Source: CAWJKP01 sp963843465 (GTDB lineage Bacteria; Planctomycetota; Planctomycetia; Pirellulales; Thermoguttaceae). From it: a DNA stretch of 64,000 nt. The notes beneath the pieces are model-generated. The model saw only the letters and a list, made by a program, of their open reading frames with translations, was not told the DNA's origin and did no database searches. Positions within the stretch are counted from its first letter, which is position 1. Every line of letters starts with the position of its first letter. This document shows positions 8,623 to 17,787 of this stretch, piece by piece. The translations under genes and the position numbers were made by a program. The stretch covers positions 434,001 to 498,000 of the forward strand of contig CAWJKP010000001.1 of the NCBI GenBank assembly GCA_963843465.1, in the 5' to 3' direction.

Positions 8623-9085
8623 ATGGCGATCATCCTGGAAACTCCGCGGCTGATCCTCCGCGAGATGTCGCTGGCCGACCTGGACTTCGTGGCTGCCATG
8701 CTGGCCGATCCCGAGGTCCTGCGTTACTATCCCAAGTGCTACTCCCGCGAGGAGGCCCAGACTTGAGTCGAGCGGCAGATGAAGCGTTATGCCCGACACG
8801 GCCACGGCCTCTGGCTGGTGCTGGACAAGGCCAACGGCCAGCCCGTGGGACAGGCTGGCCTGCTCATCCAGAACGTCGAGGGCGTGGAAGAAAAGGAGGT
8901 CGGCTACCTCATCCACCGGCCTTCCTGGCGTCGAGGCTTTGCCACGGAGGCGGCCCGGGCCTGCCTGGACCACGCCTTTAATCTCCTTGGCCGACAGCAG
9001 GTGATTTCGCTAATTCGTCCGGAGAACCTGCCCTCGCAGGGCGTGGCGCGGAAACTGGGCATGATGCCGGGGCCGAGTCGGCTAG
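8623..9085 (+). pseudogene. GNAT acetyltransferase with in-frame TGA and lost C-terminus
   Basis: MAIILETPRLILREMSLADL begins a RimJ/RimL-type GNAT domain. After SREEAQT a TGA stop (8764-8766) interrupts, and the same frame continues VERQMKRYARHGHGLWLV, GQAGLLIQNVEG, EVGYLIHRPSWRRGFATEA (acetyl-CoA-binding loop) and LIRPENLPSQGVARKLGM. Homologous GNATs usually have Trp at the interrupted position (E-E-A-x-x-W-I/V-x-R), so one G-to-A change of TGG would explain the stop. After GMM the homology ends near 9070-9085 and an unrelated fragment begins. Both lesions argue for a pseudogene, or the first for a base error. Confidence 0.7.
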
Positions 9086-9086
9086 G

Positions 9087-9230
9087 GAGAGTGATTTCCC
9101 GACGTTTGAGTACCACGAGATCGCCCGGATCGGCAATCACATGGGCCAGACCTCTCTGGTGGACGTGGACAAGGACGGGAAACTGGACTGGGTCGTCGGG
9201 TGCGGCCACGGCGATGTCTGGAGGCGAGGC
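9087..9230 (+). pseudogene. FG-GAP/VCBS repeat fragment
   Basis: In a frame different from the GNAT, the sequence reads ESDFPTFEYHEIARIGNHMG, QTSLVDVDKDGKLDWVVGCG and HGDVW. The D-V-D-K-D-G-K-L-D-W pattern is a typical calcium-binding FG-GAP/VCBS blade. Neither start nor the rest of the propeller is present, and downstream the frame loses similarity, so this is an internal fragment of a secreted beta-propeller protein abutting the broken GNAT gene. Confidence 0.5.
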
Positions 9231-9249
9231 AGAGAAGGCTGGGCGGTAG

Positions 9250-9530
9250 GGGGGCGGGGTGCGCAACGGTTGCTCACCCCCGATGCCGGCAGACGAGACC
9301 AGGTACAGAAAGGCGGAAAGCCCGGACTCCATCGGCGATGGCATCCTGCTCCCCAGAAAATGCTCGAATGATCCCCTTTTCCCCTTCCGGCGCATTGACT
9401 TGACTTCCTCGTGGCCACCCGGGCAGAATAGTTCATTGGCCGCCATGCCGTCCCCCCCGGCGCCCTAGCCCTTGAGCGGCTGCGACCGTACCCACCCGAT
9501 GTGCACCCCGTCTACTCCAAGGAGCTTCTG
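9250..9530. other. Intergenic gap before the oxidoreductase gene
   Basis: I see no supported gene. The last 20 bases contain CAAGGAGCTTCTG, the ribosome-binding site of the Gfo/Idh/MocA gene. Confidence 0.4.
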
Positions 9531-10829
9531 ATGAGCGAATCGAAGAAACTCTCTCGACGAGATCTTCTCAAGACCACCACCGCGGCTGCGGCCGGTTTGA
9601 CGCTGGCCGGAGGACTGAACCTTTCGCGTGCAGCCCATGCCGCCGGCGGTGACGTCGTCAAGATCGCCCTGATCGGCTGCGGCGGACGCGGCAACGGCGC
9701 GGCCTACGACTGCCTGCACGCCAACGACCAGGTGAAGATCGTGGCCGTGGCCGACGCCTTCGAGGGCAATGCCAAGGGGGCCGCCGAGCGCTTGAACCGG
9801 GAATTCAAGGGCGAGGGCAAGGCCGACATCCCGGCGGAGAAGGTCTTCGTCGGACTGGATGCCTACAAGAAGGCGATCGACTGCGGCGTGGACATGATCA
9901 TCCAGGCCACGCCTCCCGGCTTTCGCCCCGCCCACTATGAATACGCCATCAAGGCCGGCAAGCACGTCTTCATGGAAAAGCCCTGCTGCGTCGACGCCCC
10001 CGGTTTCAATACCCTGATGAAGGCCAACCAGTTGGCCGACGAGAAGGGGCTCAAGGTGGTCGTCGGCCTGCAGCGCCGCCACGACTCCGGCTACCAGGGC
10101 GGCATCGAGGAGATCCACAATGGCAGGTACGGCGAGCTGATCCTCTGCCGCGTCTACTGGAACGGCGGCGGTATCTGGTTCCGCGATCGCGAGCCCAACG
10201 AGACCGAGATGCACTACCAGGTCAAGAACTGGTACCATTTCGCCTGGCTCTCCGGCGACAACATCTGCGAGCAGCACGTCCACAATCTGGACGTAGCCAA
10301 TTGGGTCATGGGAGACCATCCCGTGAAGGCCAACGGCATGGGCTCCTGCATCCAGCGCTACACCGGCCGCGATCCCAAGAAGGGCATGGGCCAGATCTTC
10401 GACAACCACTTCGTCGAGTTCACCTACAAGAACGGCGCGAAGATGTACAGCCAGTGCCGCCATATCCCCAACACCTGGGGCGGCGACGGCGAGCAGGCGC
10501 ACGGCACCAAGGGAAACGGTGGCGTCGGCGGCCGCGGTCCCAAGCTGAAGTACGGCAACGCCTACGAGCAGGAACATTACGACCTGTTGCAGGCGATTCG
10601 CAGCAACGAGAAACGCAACGAAGGCTGGTACGGGGCCACCAGCAGCTTCACGGCCGTGCTGGGCCGCATGGCGACGTACTCGGGCCGGGAAGTCCATTGG
10701 GACGAGCTGGCGGCCAAGGGCGGTACGGAGATGCCCAACGTCCTCGCCTGGGACGCCAATCCCAAGGTGATGCCTGACAAGGACGGCTATTACCCGATCC
10801 CCGTTCCCGGGACCTATAAGCCGTACTAA
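9531..10829 (+). CDS. Tat-exported Gfo/Idh/MocA family oxidoreductase
   Basis: A 432-residue NAD(P)-dependent sugar oxidoreductase homologue. The N-terminus SRRDLLKTTTAAAAGLTLAG is a twin-arginine signal, so it should be exported folded with its cofactor. The Rossmann fold starts KIALIGCGGRGNGAA (about residues 42-56), and FMEKPCCVD provides the conserved E-K-P of the family (catalytic Lys). The C-terminal beta-sheet domain holds YHFAWLSGDNICEQHVHN and WVMGDHPVKANGMG, typical of the large planctomycete expansion of this family. ATG 9531 is preceded by AAGGAG. Substrate is unknown; the adjacent sulfatase suggests a role in sulfated or unusual polysaccharide use. Confidence 0.9.
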   Translation: MSESKKLSRRDLLKTTTAAAAGLTLAGGLNLSRAAHAAGGDVVKIALIGCGGRGNGAAYDCLHANDQVKIVAVADAFEGNAKGAAERLNREFKGEGKADIPAEKVFVGLDAYKKAIDCGVDMIIQATPPGFRPAHYEYAIKAGKHVFMEKPCCVDAPGFNTLMKANQLADEKGLKVVVGLQRRHDSGYQGGIEEIHNGRYGELILCRVYWNGGGIWFRDREPNETEMHYQVKNWYHFAWLSGDNICEQHVHNLDVANWVMGDHPVKANGMGSCIQRYTGRDPKKGMGQIFDNHFVEFTYKNGAKMYSQCRHIPNTWGGDGEQAHGTKGNGGVGGRGPKLKYGNAYEQEHYDLLQAIRSNEKRNEGWYGATSSFTAVLGRMATYSGREVHWDELAAKGGTEMPNVLAWDANPKVMPDKDGYYPIPVPGTYKPY

Positions 10830-11073
10830 ACAAGACACACCCGTCTACCATGTTCAGAATCGCCGCCCCACCCGCGTCCGGCCAACAGCGGCTCAGAGGC
10901 GGATGGAAGCGGCGGTCAGCTCATCCGGGTGAACCCTCGGGATAACGGGGCACCGCCGGGCAGCATCGTCTTGCCCGTGGGTGCGTTGCAGGCGATCCGG
11001 GTACTGGATACGATACTCGGTTGTGCCGACTGAATCTGCCGATAACGCCTTCGCGGCCATGTACGCCCCGAGT

Positions 11074-11253
11074 GCGGGCGGTGTCTGGACGGGGGTGTAT
11101 CCGAATCAGGGAACGATGCAAGGTCTCGGCCGGCTGCTTTGCCTCCCCAAGGGTATCCTGGCCCACACGCTCGTCGTCCTGGGCTACCCCGCGGAGCAAC
11201 CAGTCGCGGAAAACCGGTACGAGGCAAGCCAGATCCATCTCAACGGCTGGTAG
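11074..11253 (+). pseudogene. Nitroreductase C-terminal fragment
   Basis: The frame reads GGVWTGVYPNQGTMQGLGRL, then LPKGILAHTLVVLGYPAEQ, ENRY and a stop, which is the last third of a nitroreductase. It is clearly related to, but different from, the tail at 2724-3129. Upstream of the G-G-V-W motif no nitroreductase sequence is seen, so the FMN-binding part is gone. It lies directly before the sulfatase gene. Confidence 0.65.
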
Positions 11254-11288
11254 ACCACCATAGGACGTTTTGCAATCAGGGATTACGC

Positions 11289-12698
11289 ATGAGACCAGCT
11301 CTGGTCGTCCTGTTTTTCGCCGGGGCTACCGCCCTTCAGGCTGCCGATCGGCCCGAGGCCAAGCCCAACATCGTGATCATCCTGGCGGACGACCTCGGCT
11401 GGGGCGACCTGGGCTGCTACGGCCACCCAAGCATCCGCACGCCGAACCTCGACCGCATGGGCGCCGAAGGGATGCGTTTCACCGACTTCTACTCGGCCGC
11501 CGAGGTCTGCACGCCCAGCCGGGCCGCCTTGCTAACCGGGCGGTACCCGATCCGCAGCGGCATGTGCCATGACCGCTACCGCGTGCTGCGGCGGGACTCC
11601 GCCGGCGGCCTGCCCGCCACGGAGATCACCATCGCCCAGGCCGTGAAGACGCGGGGCTACGCGACGGCTTGCATCGGCAAGTGGCACCTGGGCAACTACG
11701 CCAACGTCGCGGCCCATCATCCCCGCCGGCATGGCTTCGACTTCTACTTCGGCTTGCCGCACTCCAACGACATGAACCCCACGCCCGCCGCTCCTCCCGG
11801 CGCCACCAGCCGGCTCGACCAGGACCCGGAGTGGTGGGCGGCGCCCTTGTACCACAACGAGGATCTGATCGAGCGCCCGGCCGACCAGACGACCCTCACC
11901 CGCCGCTACACTGAGCAGGCCGTGCAGTTCATTCACGAGCACAAGGCCGGCCCGTTCTTCCTCTACCTGGCGCACACCTTCCCCCACGTGCCGCTGTTCG
12001 CTTCCGGCAAGTTCAAGGGCCAGAGCCGTCGTGGCCTCTACGGTGACGTCGTGGAGGAGATCGACTGGAGCGTGGGCCAGGTGCTCGACGCGCTCCGCCG
12101 CGAGGGCCTGGACAGGAAAACGCTGGTCTTCTTCACCAGCGACAACGGCCCGTGGCTGACGCAGGGCGAGGCCGGCGGGTCGGCGGGCCTTTTGCGCGAC
12201 GGCAAGGGTTCGACCTGGGATGGGGGCATGCGGGAGCCGGGCATCGCATGGTGGCCGCGGCGCGTTCCAGCCGGCGTCGTCACCCACGAGCTAGCCTGCA
12301 CCATGGACCTGTTCACGACGAGCCTGACCTTGGCCGGCGCGGAGGTTCCCAAGGACCGGCCCATCGACGGCCTGGACATCAGCCGGCTGCTGTTCGGCAA
12401 GGGGCCAAGCCCGCGGCAGGTCTTCTTCTACTACCGCGGCACCCAGCTCTGCGCGGCCCGCAAGGGGCCGTACAAGGCTCACTTCGTCACGCAATCCGCC
12501 TACGGCCCCGACAAGCCGGTCAAGCATGATCCGCCGCTCTTGTTTCACCTGGGCCGTGACCCTTCGGAACGGTTCGACATCGCCGCGGCCCATCCCGACG
12601 TGTTGCGGGACATCGCCAAGGAAGTGCAGCGTCATCGGGCATCCGTGGTCCCCGTCAGGTCGCAGCTTGAGGAGACGGTCAGTACGCAGGAGAAGTAA
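11289..12698 (+). CDS. Secreted type I arylsulfatase
   Basis: A 469-residue sulfatase with a short signal peptide (ALVVLFFAGATALQAAD). The metal-binding start NIVIILADDLGWGDLGCYG and the C-T-P-S-R motif (Cys about residue 74, in CTPSRAALLTGR) are intact; this Cys is converted to formylglycine in active enzymes. GKWHLG and FFTSDNGPW supply further active-site residues. It belongs to the arylsulfatase A-like group expanded in Planctomycetota. The FGE-domain protein at 35077-38652 has SUMF1-type domains, but its role in maturing this enzyme is only a possibility. Start chosen at ATG 11289, where the signal peptide begins; the Shine-Dalgarno is weak. Confidence 0.92.
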   Translation: MRPALVVLFFAGATALQAADRPEAKPNIVIILADDLGWGDLGCYGHPSIRTPNLDRMGAEGMRFTDFYSAAEVCTPSRAALLTGRYPIRSGMCHDRYRVLRRDSAGGLPATEITIAQAVKTRGYATACIGKWHLGNYANVAAHHPRRHGFDFYFGLPHSNDMNPTPAAPPGATSRLDQDPEWWAAPLYHNEDLIERPADQTTLTRRYTEQAVQFIHEHKAGPFFLYLAHTFPHVPLFASGKFKGQSRRGLYGDVVEEIDWSVGQVLDALRREGLDRKTLVFFTSDNGPWLTQGEAGGSAGLLRDGKGSTWDGGMREPGIAWWPRRVPAGVVTHELACTMDLFTTSLTLAGAEVPKDRPIDGLDISRLLFGKGPSPRQVFFYYRGTQLCAARKGPYKAHFVTQSAYGPDKPVKHDPPLLFHLGRDPSERFDIAAAHPDVLRDIAKEVQRHRASVVPVRSQLEETVSTQEK

Positions 12699-12732
12699 CG
12701 CCCGACCCCTGCGCCCAGCGCCTCGGCCAGCC

Positions 12733-12822
12733 TCACGCCTGCGCCAGCGGCACCACTTCGTCCTGGTCACCGTGCATGATGAGGGAGGGAGCGGTGTCCT
12801 TCGTCACGTAGGTGCCCGGGCT
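12733..12822 (-). pseudogene. Prolyl-oligopeptidase/esterase C-terminal fragment
   Basis: On the minus strand a frame reads SPGTYVTKDTAPSLIMHGDQ then DEVVPLAQA and a stop. This is the segment around the catalytic Asp of S9 peptidases and related alpha/beta hydrolases (x-P-x-L-I-x-H-G-x-x-D-x-x-V-P). The nucleophile and His segments are absent. It lies between two convergent genes and looks like a leftover of a deleted gene. Confidence 0.5.
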
Positions 12823-12884
12823 GAGCACAGTGCCTGATGAGGAGTCTTCGCTCCACGGCCACCCTGCAAACGGCTGTGGCTGCA

Positions 12885-15179
12885 TCACTCCGCAGACCCG
12901 CGTGACAACCGATCCGCCACCCACCGGCAGTTGACGACCTTCTCCATCAGGTCGATGGGCAGGTAGAAATACTGGTTGGCCGCCTCGTAGCCCAGGCATG
13001 AGTTCTCGCGGGCCAGGCGGAAGAGATCGGTCGCGGCGCGGGCCTCGGACTGGGCCGCCTGGCGCATGCGGGCCAGCATCGCTTCTCGCTGGGCCGGGGC
13101 AAGCGGCGGCGACTTCGCCAAGGCGTTCCGCGCGGCCGTGAAGCTGGCCTGCTCCGCCACGCTGGAGAAGTGTATCCAGGCAGCCCGGGCGAAACACAGC
13201 TCAGCCCGGGCCTCTGCCGCGCGGTCCGCCGGCGCCTTGGCCGCCGCCTGCTCCAATTCCCTTAGCCCCGGCTGCCACAACTCCGCCAGCTTGGCGAACT
13301 GGGCCGCAAACACGTCGGCCGGGTACGGTCCGCGCCAAGTGTCCAGGTCGTCGTAGGGGATGCCCGTCATCGTCGCCCGATAGTGCGTCGCCTCGGGATA
13401 GAGCAGATTGGCCGGGCCTATCTGTACCGGGCTCTGGTAGAGCACGCCGACATCGAAGGGATACTCGCGGAAGGCCCGCGAGAAAGCGGTCCACGCGCGG
13501 CGGGCGTGCGGGGCGCCTTCGGGACCGAACCGCCGCCGGGCCACCCGATCCAGAACCGTCTCCCGCTCAATGCCCGGCGAGGCGGCGAACTCATGCGCCA
13601 CCTCCAGGTTCGGCGACGGGTAGCCGCCCAGGCTCCAACTGAGCATCAGACCGCCCACGCGGCTGCGGGCGAGGTTGCCTACGTGCTCGGCCACGAGGTC
13701 CAACACCGGCAGGTAGGGCACCGTCGACAACTCCCACGAATTGTTCAACTGCACCTTGGCCACGGTCTTCAGTCCTGCCTGGCGCGCCAACTCCCAATGA
13801 CGCATGGCGCGGGGGCCGGGCCCCACCGCCGAGAGCGAATACTCGCCCACACTCGTCGCCAGGCCGCCCCGCACGATCGGCAGCGACCACTCGCTGACCG
13901 ATTGCAGCCAGACCTGCTTGGGCAGCCGGGCGATGATCTCGGGCGCCGCAGCGTCAGGCCAGCCCCAATCCCAGACGATCACCCTAGCCCGCGGGTTGCC
14001 CCGATGCACGCCCGCTTCGATCGCCGCGTTGACCTCCGCGATGATCTCGGCCGCCGAGCGGTCTTTGCAACGGGGGCACTGCTGTTGGCCGCCGTGCGAG
14101 GCGCAGTTGGTAAGGTTCTCCGAGGCGGTGATGGTAAACACGCCGCCCAGCCCCGGCACCCGGCGGAACACGTACTCCAGCGAGTCCGACAGCCAGCGGC
14201 GGACCTCCGGCCGCGAGGTACACAGCGCGGCGTGGTCCCCTTCGCGGACGCCTTCCAGCTCGGGCCGGCCGCGGAAGAACGCCTCGGGCATGGCGCGGGG
14301 CTCGTTCACGTACAGGTAGACGTCGATCCCCCATCGCCGCGCCCGGCCGACCAACTGCCGCAGGGTCTCCAACCGCCGTTGGTGCCCGGCGCCGAACTCG
14401 GGGAAGGTCGCACTGGGGGCCAACGTCCGCAGCACCGTGTGCAGCCAGATGCCGTTGACCCCCGCGGCCGACAGCTTCTCCAGCAGGCCATCGGGATACG
14501 GGTCCAGCTCGGGCCGGGCCAGCGGATCGCCGTACATGGCGAAATAGGAGTAGATGTAGCGGGGATGGCCGGCAGCCGCGGCGCGGGCCACGGTCGCAGG
14601 GTGGGACGATCGCAGTGCAGCCCCGCCATTTTCCAACGTCCGACCCAGTCGGGCCACGAAGGCGAACCGCGGCTCCTCCGTCTGCCGGAGATCCGTGCCG
14701 AATGTCTCCTCGACGAGCCGTTTGATTTCCGCCGTGCGGTGCCGCGCGGCCTCGTTCGGGGGCGACCAGCGCAGCGGTGGGCAATCCGGCTTGCTTCCCA
14801 GCTTGATCCCCAGGAAATCGTCCTCGCGGAGCGAGTAGGCCAGGTCTTCGGCCGACATCCCCAGCAGCGACAACAATTGCTCGGTAGGCAGGAGGTGCCA
14901 GTTCCGCCGCAGCACGGTGATATAGCCGCGGGTTTTCCACTCGGCCAGGATCGGGCCCTGCGGCGGCAGGCCCATCGACAGGGCCACCGCCTGAACATTC
15001 TCGGTGGTCGTGCCCAGCACGCCGGCCAGCTTCCGGGCCTCCACCACGGGCCAGTTCCGCCAGATGAAGGCGTGCACGCGGTCGGGAAAGTGGTCCGCGG
15101 CGACGGGCGTCGCAGCCGGTAAGACCGTTGGAAACAGGGCAGCGACCACCATCAGGGCGAAGAGCGAAGGCCGGAACAT
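12885..15179 (-). CDS. Secreted TIM-barrel glycoside hydrolase-like protein
   Basis: A 764-residue protein with a clear signal peptide (LFALMVVAALFPTVLPAATP). Residues 30-150 form a helical N-terminal domain; from about 190 a TIM-barrel-like region follows with PRYIYSYFAMYGDPL, LSAAGVNGIWLHTVLRTLAP, WGIDVYLYVNEPRAMPEAFF, FTITASENLTNC and RVIVWDWGWPDAAAP. A CPRC pair (QQQCPRCKDRS) may bind metal. The C-terminal third is helical. The barrel resembles glycoside hydrolases related to GH20-type folds, but the catalytic residues cannot be named with confidence. Start supported by GAGGCGG upstream. Probably a secreted enzyme of glycan use. Confidence 0.7.
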   Translation of the reverse strand: MFRPSLFALMVVAALFPTVLPAATPVAADHFPDRVHAFIWRNWPVVEARKLAGVLGTTTENVQAVALSMGLPPQGPILAEWKTRGYITVLRRNWHLLPTEQLLSLLGMSAEDLAYSLREDDFLGIKLGSKPDCPPLRWSPPNEAARHRTAEIKRLVEETFGTDLRQTEEPRFAFVARLGRTLENGGAALRSSHPATVARAAAAGHPRYIYSYFAMYGDPLARPELDPYPDGLLEKLSAAGVNGIWLHTVLRTLAPSATFPEFGAGHQRRLETLRQLVGRARRWGIDVYLYVNEPRAMPEAFFRGRPELEGVREGDHAALCTSRPEVRRWLSDSLEYVFRRVPGLGGVFTITASENLTNCASHGGQQQCPRCKDRSAAEIIAEVNAAIEAGVHRGNPRARVIVWDWGWPDAAAPEIIARLPKQVWLQSVSEWSLPIVRGGLATSVGEYSLSAVGPGPRAMRHWELARQAGLKTVAKVQLNNSWELSTVPYLPVLDLVAEHVGNLARSRVGGLMLSWSLGGYPSPNLEVAHEFAASPGIERETVLDRVARRRFGPEGAPHARRAWTAFSRAFREYPFDVGVLYQSPVQIGPANLLYPEATHYRATMTGIPYDDLDTWRGPYPADVFAAQFAKLAELWQPGLRELEQAAAKAPADRAAEARAELCFARAAWIHFSSVAEQASFTAARNALAKSPPLAPAQREAMLARMRQAAQSEARAATDLFRLARENSCLGYEAANQYFYLPIDLMEKVVNCRWVADRLSRGSAE

Positions 15180-15284
15180 GGGGAGACCGCCTCGTCAGGA
15201 ATACCGGGAAAGCAACCACGATTGTAGCCAGGACAATGCGAGAGGGGCAGTTCCATGTTTTCGGGGAAAGCCGGCACACCCACC

Positions 15285-15438
15285 GCCATGCGCCGGCCAG
15301 TAGGGCGTCGGTGGTCACGGGCCAGGACCCGCTCCACTGCCAGTCGGCGGTGATCCGCGGGATGGTTCCCAGCAGCCGCGGCGGCCGGGCCATCTCGCCG
15401 GCATAGAAGTAGCGCCGCAGCGCATACCGCAACCGCAC
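15285..15438 (-). pseudogene. Coding-like remnant upstream of the TIM-barrel gene
   Basis: The minus-strand frame reads LRLRYALRRYFYAGEMARPP, then LLGTIPRITADWQWSGSWPV and TTDALLAGAWR. It has the composition and pattern of a real protein (aromatic-rich, W-x-W-S-G-x-W-P-V), but has no plausible start and loses sense downstream. I do not recognise the family; it is probably a fragment of another secreted enzyme. Confidence 0.3.
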
Positions 15439-15608
15439 GACCTGGTGCCGCGTGGCGCGTTGCTAGTCACGCTCGTGTCGCTAGAATGAGGGGCTGCCGG
15501 GAGCGTATCCGGGCCAAAGGGATGGCGGGCCACGGGCACCGTCGGGCACCATGCTTAGCAGGGTCGGCTCCACGATCCGGTCCCACCCTACAACAGGAGA
15601 TCCTTATC

Positions 15609-17084
15609 ATGCAACGAAGAGATTTTATCACCTGGGCCGGACTCGGCACGGCCGCCGCGATGTTCCCCAGCGTCAGCCAAGCGGCGCAACGCACGGTCGC
15701 TGCGACGAAAACGACGGAATCGCGGTTCCCCGAAGGTTTCTGGTGGGGAGCGGCCACCGCGTCCTACCAGGTCGAAGGCGCCGCGGCGGAAGACGGCCGC
15801 AAGCCGAGCGTCTGGGACACCTTCAGCCACACCCCGGGTCGCACCTACGGCGGCGACACGGGCAACGTCGCCTGCGATCACTACCACCGCTATGAGGACG
15901 ACGTGAAGCTGATGGCCGACCTGGGCGTCAAGCACTATCGCTTCAGCATCGCTTGGCCGCGGATCGTGCCGGACGGACGCGGGGCGGTGAACGAAAAAGG
16001 CGTCGATTTCTACCGCCGGTTGGTCGACACGCTCCTGAAGCACGGCATCACGCCCCATGCTACGCTGCTGCACTGGGACAGTCCCCAGGCCCTGGAGGAC
16101 CGCTACGGCTCCTGGCGCAGCCGCGAGATGGCCAAGGACTTTGCCGATTACGTCACGGCAACCGTCAAGCGACTCGGCGACCGAATCCACTACTGGATGA
16201 CGATCAACGAGATCATGTGCTTCACGATCCTCGGCTACGGCGTCGGCAACGTTCCGCCGCACGCGCCGGGTACCGTGGTCAATACCCGCAAGGAAATACA
16301 GCAGACGGTGCATCACGCCCTGCTGGCCCATGGACTGGCCGTCCAGGCGATCCGCGCCGCGTCGCCGGGCAAGTGCGACGTGTCGCTCGTGGAGAATCTC
16401 GAATCGTACGTGCCCGTGATAGAAACGCCCGAGCACATCGAGGCCACTGGCAAGGCGTTCGTCGGCGAGGAGCGCAACGGCACGATGCTCGTCACGGCCC
16501 TGACCGGGAAGCATAACCCCCAGGCCTGGGCCAAGCTCGGCGCCGACGCCCCCGACGTGCAGCCCGGCGACCTGGAGACGATCGGCCAACCGCTGGACTC
16601 GCTGGGCATCAACCTCTACACGGGCAGTTACGTCCGCGCGGCGGCCAATGCCCAAGGCTACGAGGTCCTGCCGATGCGCCCCAGCTATCCCAAGGCGAAC
16701 ATGCCCTGGCTGAACATCGTGCCCGAGTCGATCTATTGGGCCGTGCGGCTGATCAGCGACGCGGTCGGCAAGCGCGACCTGCCGGTCTACATCAGCGAGA
16801 ACGGCTGCGCGAGCGAAGACGTGCTCTCGCCCCGCGGCGAGGTTTTCGACACCGACCGTGTCATGTATCTGCGGGCCTATCTGCGGCAACTTCAGCGGGC
16901 CGCGGCGGAGGGTTACCCGGTGAAAGGCTACTTCCAGTGGAGCCTGATGGACAATTTCGAGTGGTCGTGCGGCTACTCGAAGCGGTTCGGCATCACGTAC
17001 GTCGACTACAAGACGCAGCGACGCATCCCAAAGCTCAGCTATCGCTGGTACCAACAGGTGATCGGCGAGAACCGCGTGGTGTAG
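15609..17084 (+). CDS. GH1 beta-glucosidase with Tat-like signal
   Basis: A 491-residue family 1 glycoside hydrolase. N-terminal MQRRDFITWAGLGTAAAMF is a twin-arginine-type signal. The GH1 N-terminal signature FWWGAATASYQVEGAA, the acid/base Glu in the T-I-N-E motif (about E201) and the nucleophile Glu in YISENG (about E397) are all present, and FQWSLMDNFEWSCGY closes the active site. Length matches the family. ATG 15609 follows ACAGGAGAT. The enzyme should hydrolyse terminal beta-glucosides or beta-galactosides outside the cytoplasm. Position beside the TIM-barrel protein and sulfatase fits a glycan-degradation neighbourhood. Confidence 0.93.
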   Translation: MQRRDFITWAGLGTAAAMFPSVSQAAQRTVAATKTTESRFPEGFWWGAATASYQVEGAAAEDGRKPSVWDTFSHTPGRTYGGDTGNVACDHYHRYEDDVKLMADLGVKHYRFSIAWPRIVPDGRGAVNEKGVDFYRRLVDTLLKHGITPHATLLHWDSPQALEDRYGSWRSREMAKDFADYVTATVKRLGDRIHYWMTINEIMCFTILGYGVGNVPPHAPGTVVNTRKEIQQTVHHALLAHGLAVQAIRAASPGKCDVSLVENLESYVPVIETPEHIEATGKAFVGEERNGTMLVTALTGKHNPQAWAKLGADAPDVQPGDLETIGQPLDSLGINLYTGSYVRAAANAQGYEVLPMRPSYPKANMPWLNIVPESIYWAVRLISDAVGKRDLPVYISENGCASEDVLSPRGEVFDTDRVMYLRAYLRQLQRAAAEGYPVKGYFQWSLMDNFEWSCGYSKRFGITYVDYKTQRRIPKLSYRWYQQVIGENRVV

Positions 17085-17787
17085 ATTGTCATCTCATCGA
17101 CGGCCAGCGCGCCCGGGCAAGACGGTCGGTCGTGCACCCGCCGGATTCGCCAGCTCCGGATCACGCCTGATCTTCGCAGCCCCGGGAGGCGGATTCCAGC
17201 CTGCCGCGACTGAGAACCGCCGGCTGGGTAAGCCTTCTGATCCGACCACCGTGGACGGCCGATGATGTCTCGGATGCCGATGGCAAAGCCAAGTCCAGGC
17301 TCGTAAGCGTCCGCGGGCGCGTGGATCAGCGTACCGGGTGGTCCATCCCGGCGGGTCAGGCAGGCCGGAAGAGCGAACCCGAAGTTCTCATGCGGGCCTC
17401 AGACGAGCTTTGACGGGCGAGAGTATCCTGCGACCCTTTATCCATCTACGCCGAAATCCGTGACCAGGCCCCGGCGGACGGGGTTCCGCAGTGCGCGGTG
17501 AAACGAGGCGTGCTTGCCCGTGTGCCCGCGGGCTTGTGGCGTAACCACCGGCCGCTTCTTGCGATGCGCATTGTGGAAACCACCTGACCCACTGGTGAGT
17601 TTCCACTAGCCAATGCAGGGGAAATCCTCGACCGGAATGCCGGTTTGTTCCCTAATTGAAAAACACTCCCTGCCTGTCAGAATTCCCACGATTTCGTTTC
17701 TCGATGGCGATCTTCTGTCTGCCGTGAGGTCCGACGGATGCGAGCGGCGTGAAGGATCAACGATTCTGATCACGTGGTGGATGCCCT
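17085..17787. other. About 700 bp without a supported gene
   Basis: No frame shows recognisable protein. A minus-strand segment near 17470-17560 reads LRNPVRRGLV, faintly like the end of a REP-associated transposase, but without the HUH or catalytic Tyr motif, so it is not called. The end of the gap leads into the TPR gene. Confidence 0.4.

Noticed and set aside
8764..8766. TGA recoding to Trp (alternative genetic code)
   Set aside because: Genes with intact family C-termini in the window end in TGA, for example the restored zinc-ribbon gene and cas5, so TGA is a working stop.
9740..10780. Long antisense frames opposite the Gfo/Idh/MocA gene
   Set aside because: Typical GC-rich shadow frames; the sense strand has the Tat signal, Rossmann motif and E-K-P.
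13383..15122. 579-codon + strand open frame
   Set aside because: Lies entirely opposite the signal-peptide-bearing TIM-barrel gene; Arg/Pro/Gly-rich with no domain.
17388..17606. Possible REP-associated transposase end
   Set aside because: Only L-R-N-P-V-R-R-G-L-V is suggestive; no HUH motif, catalytic Tyr or start.
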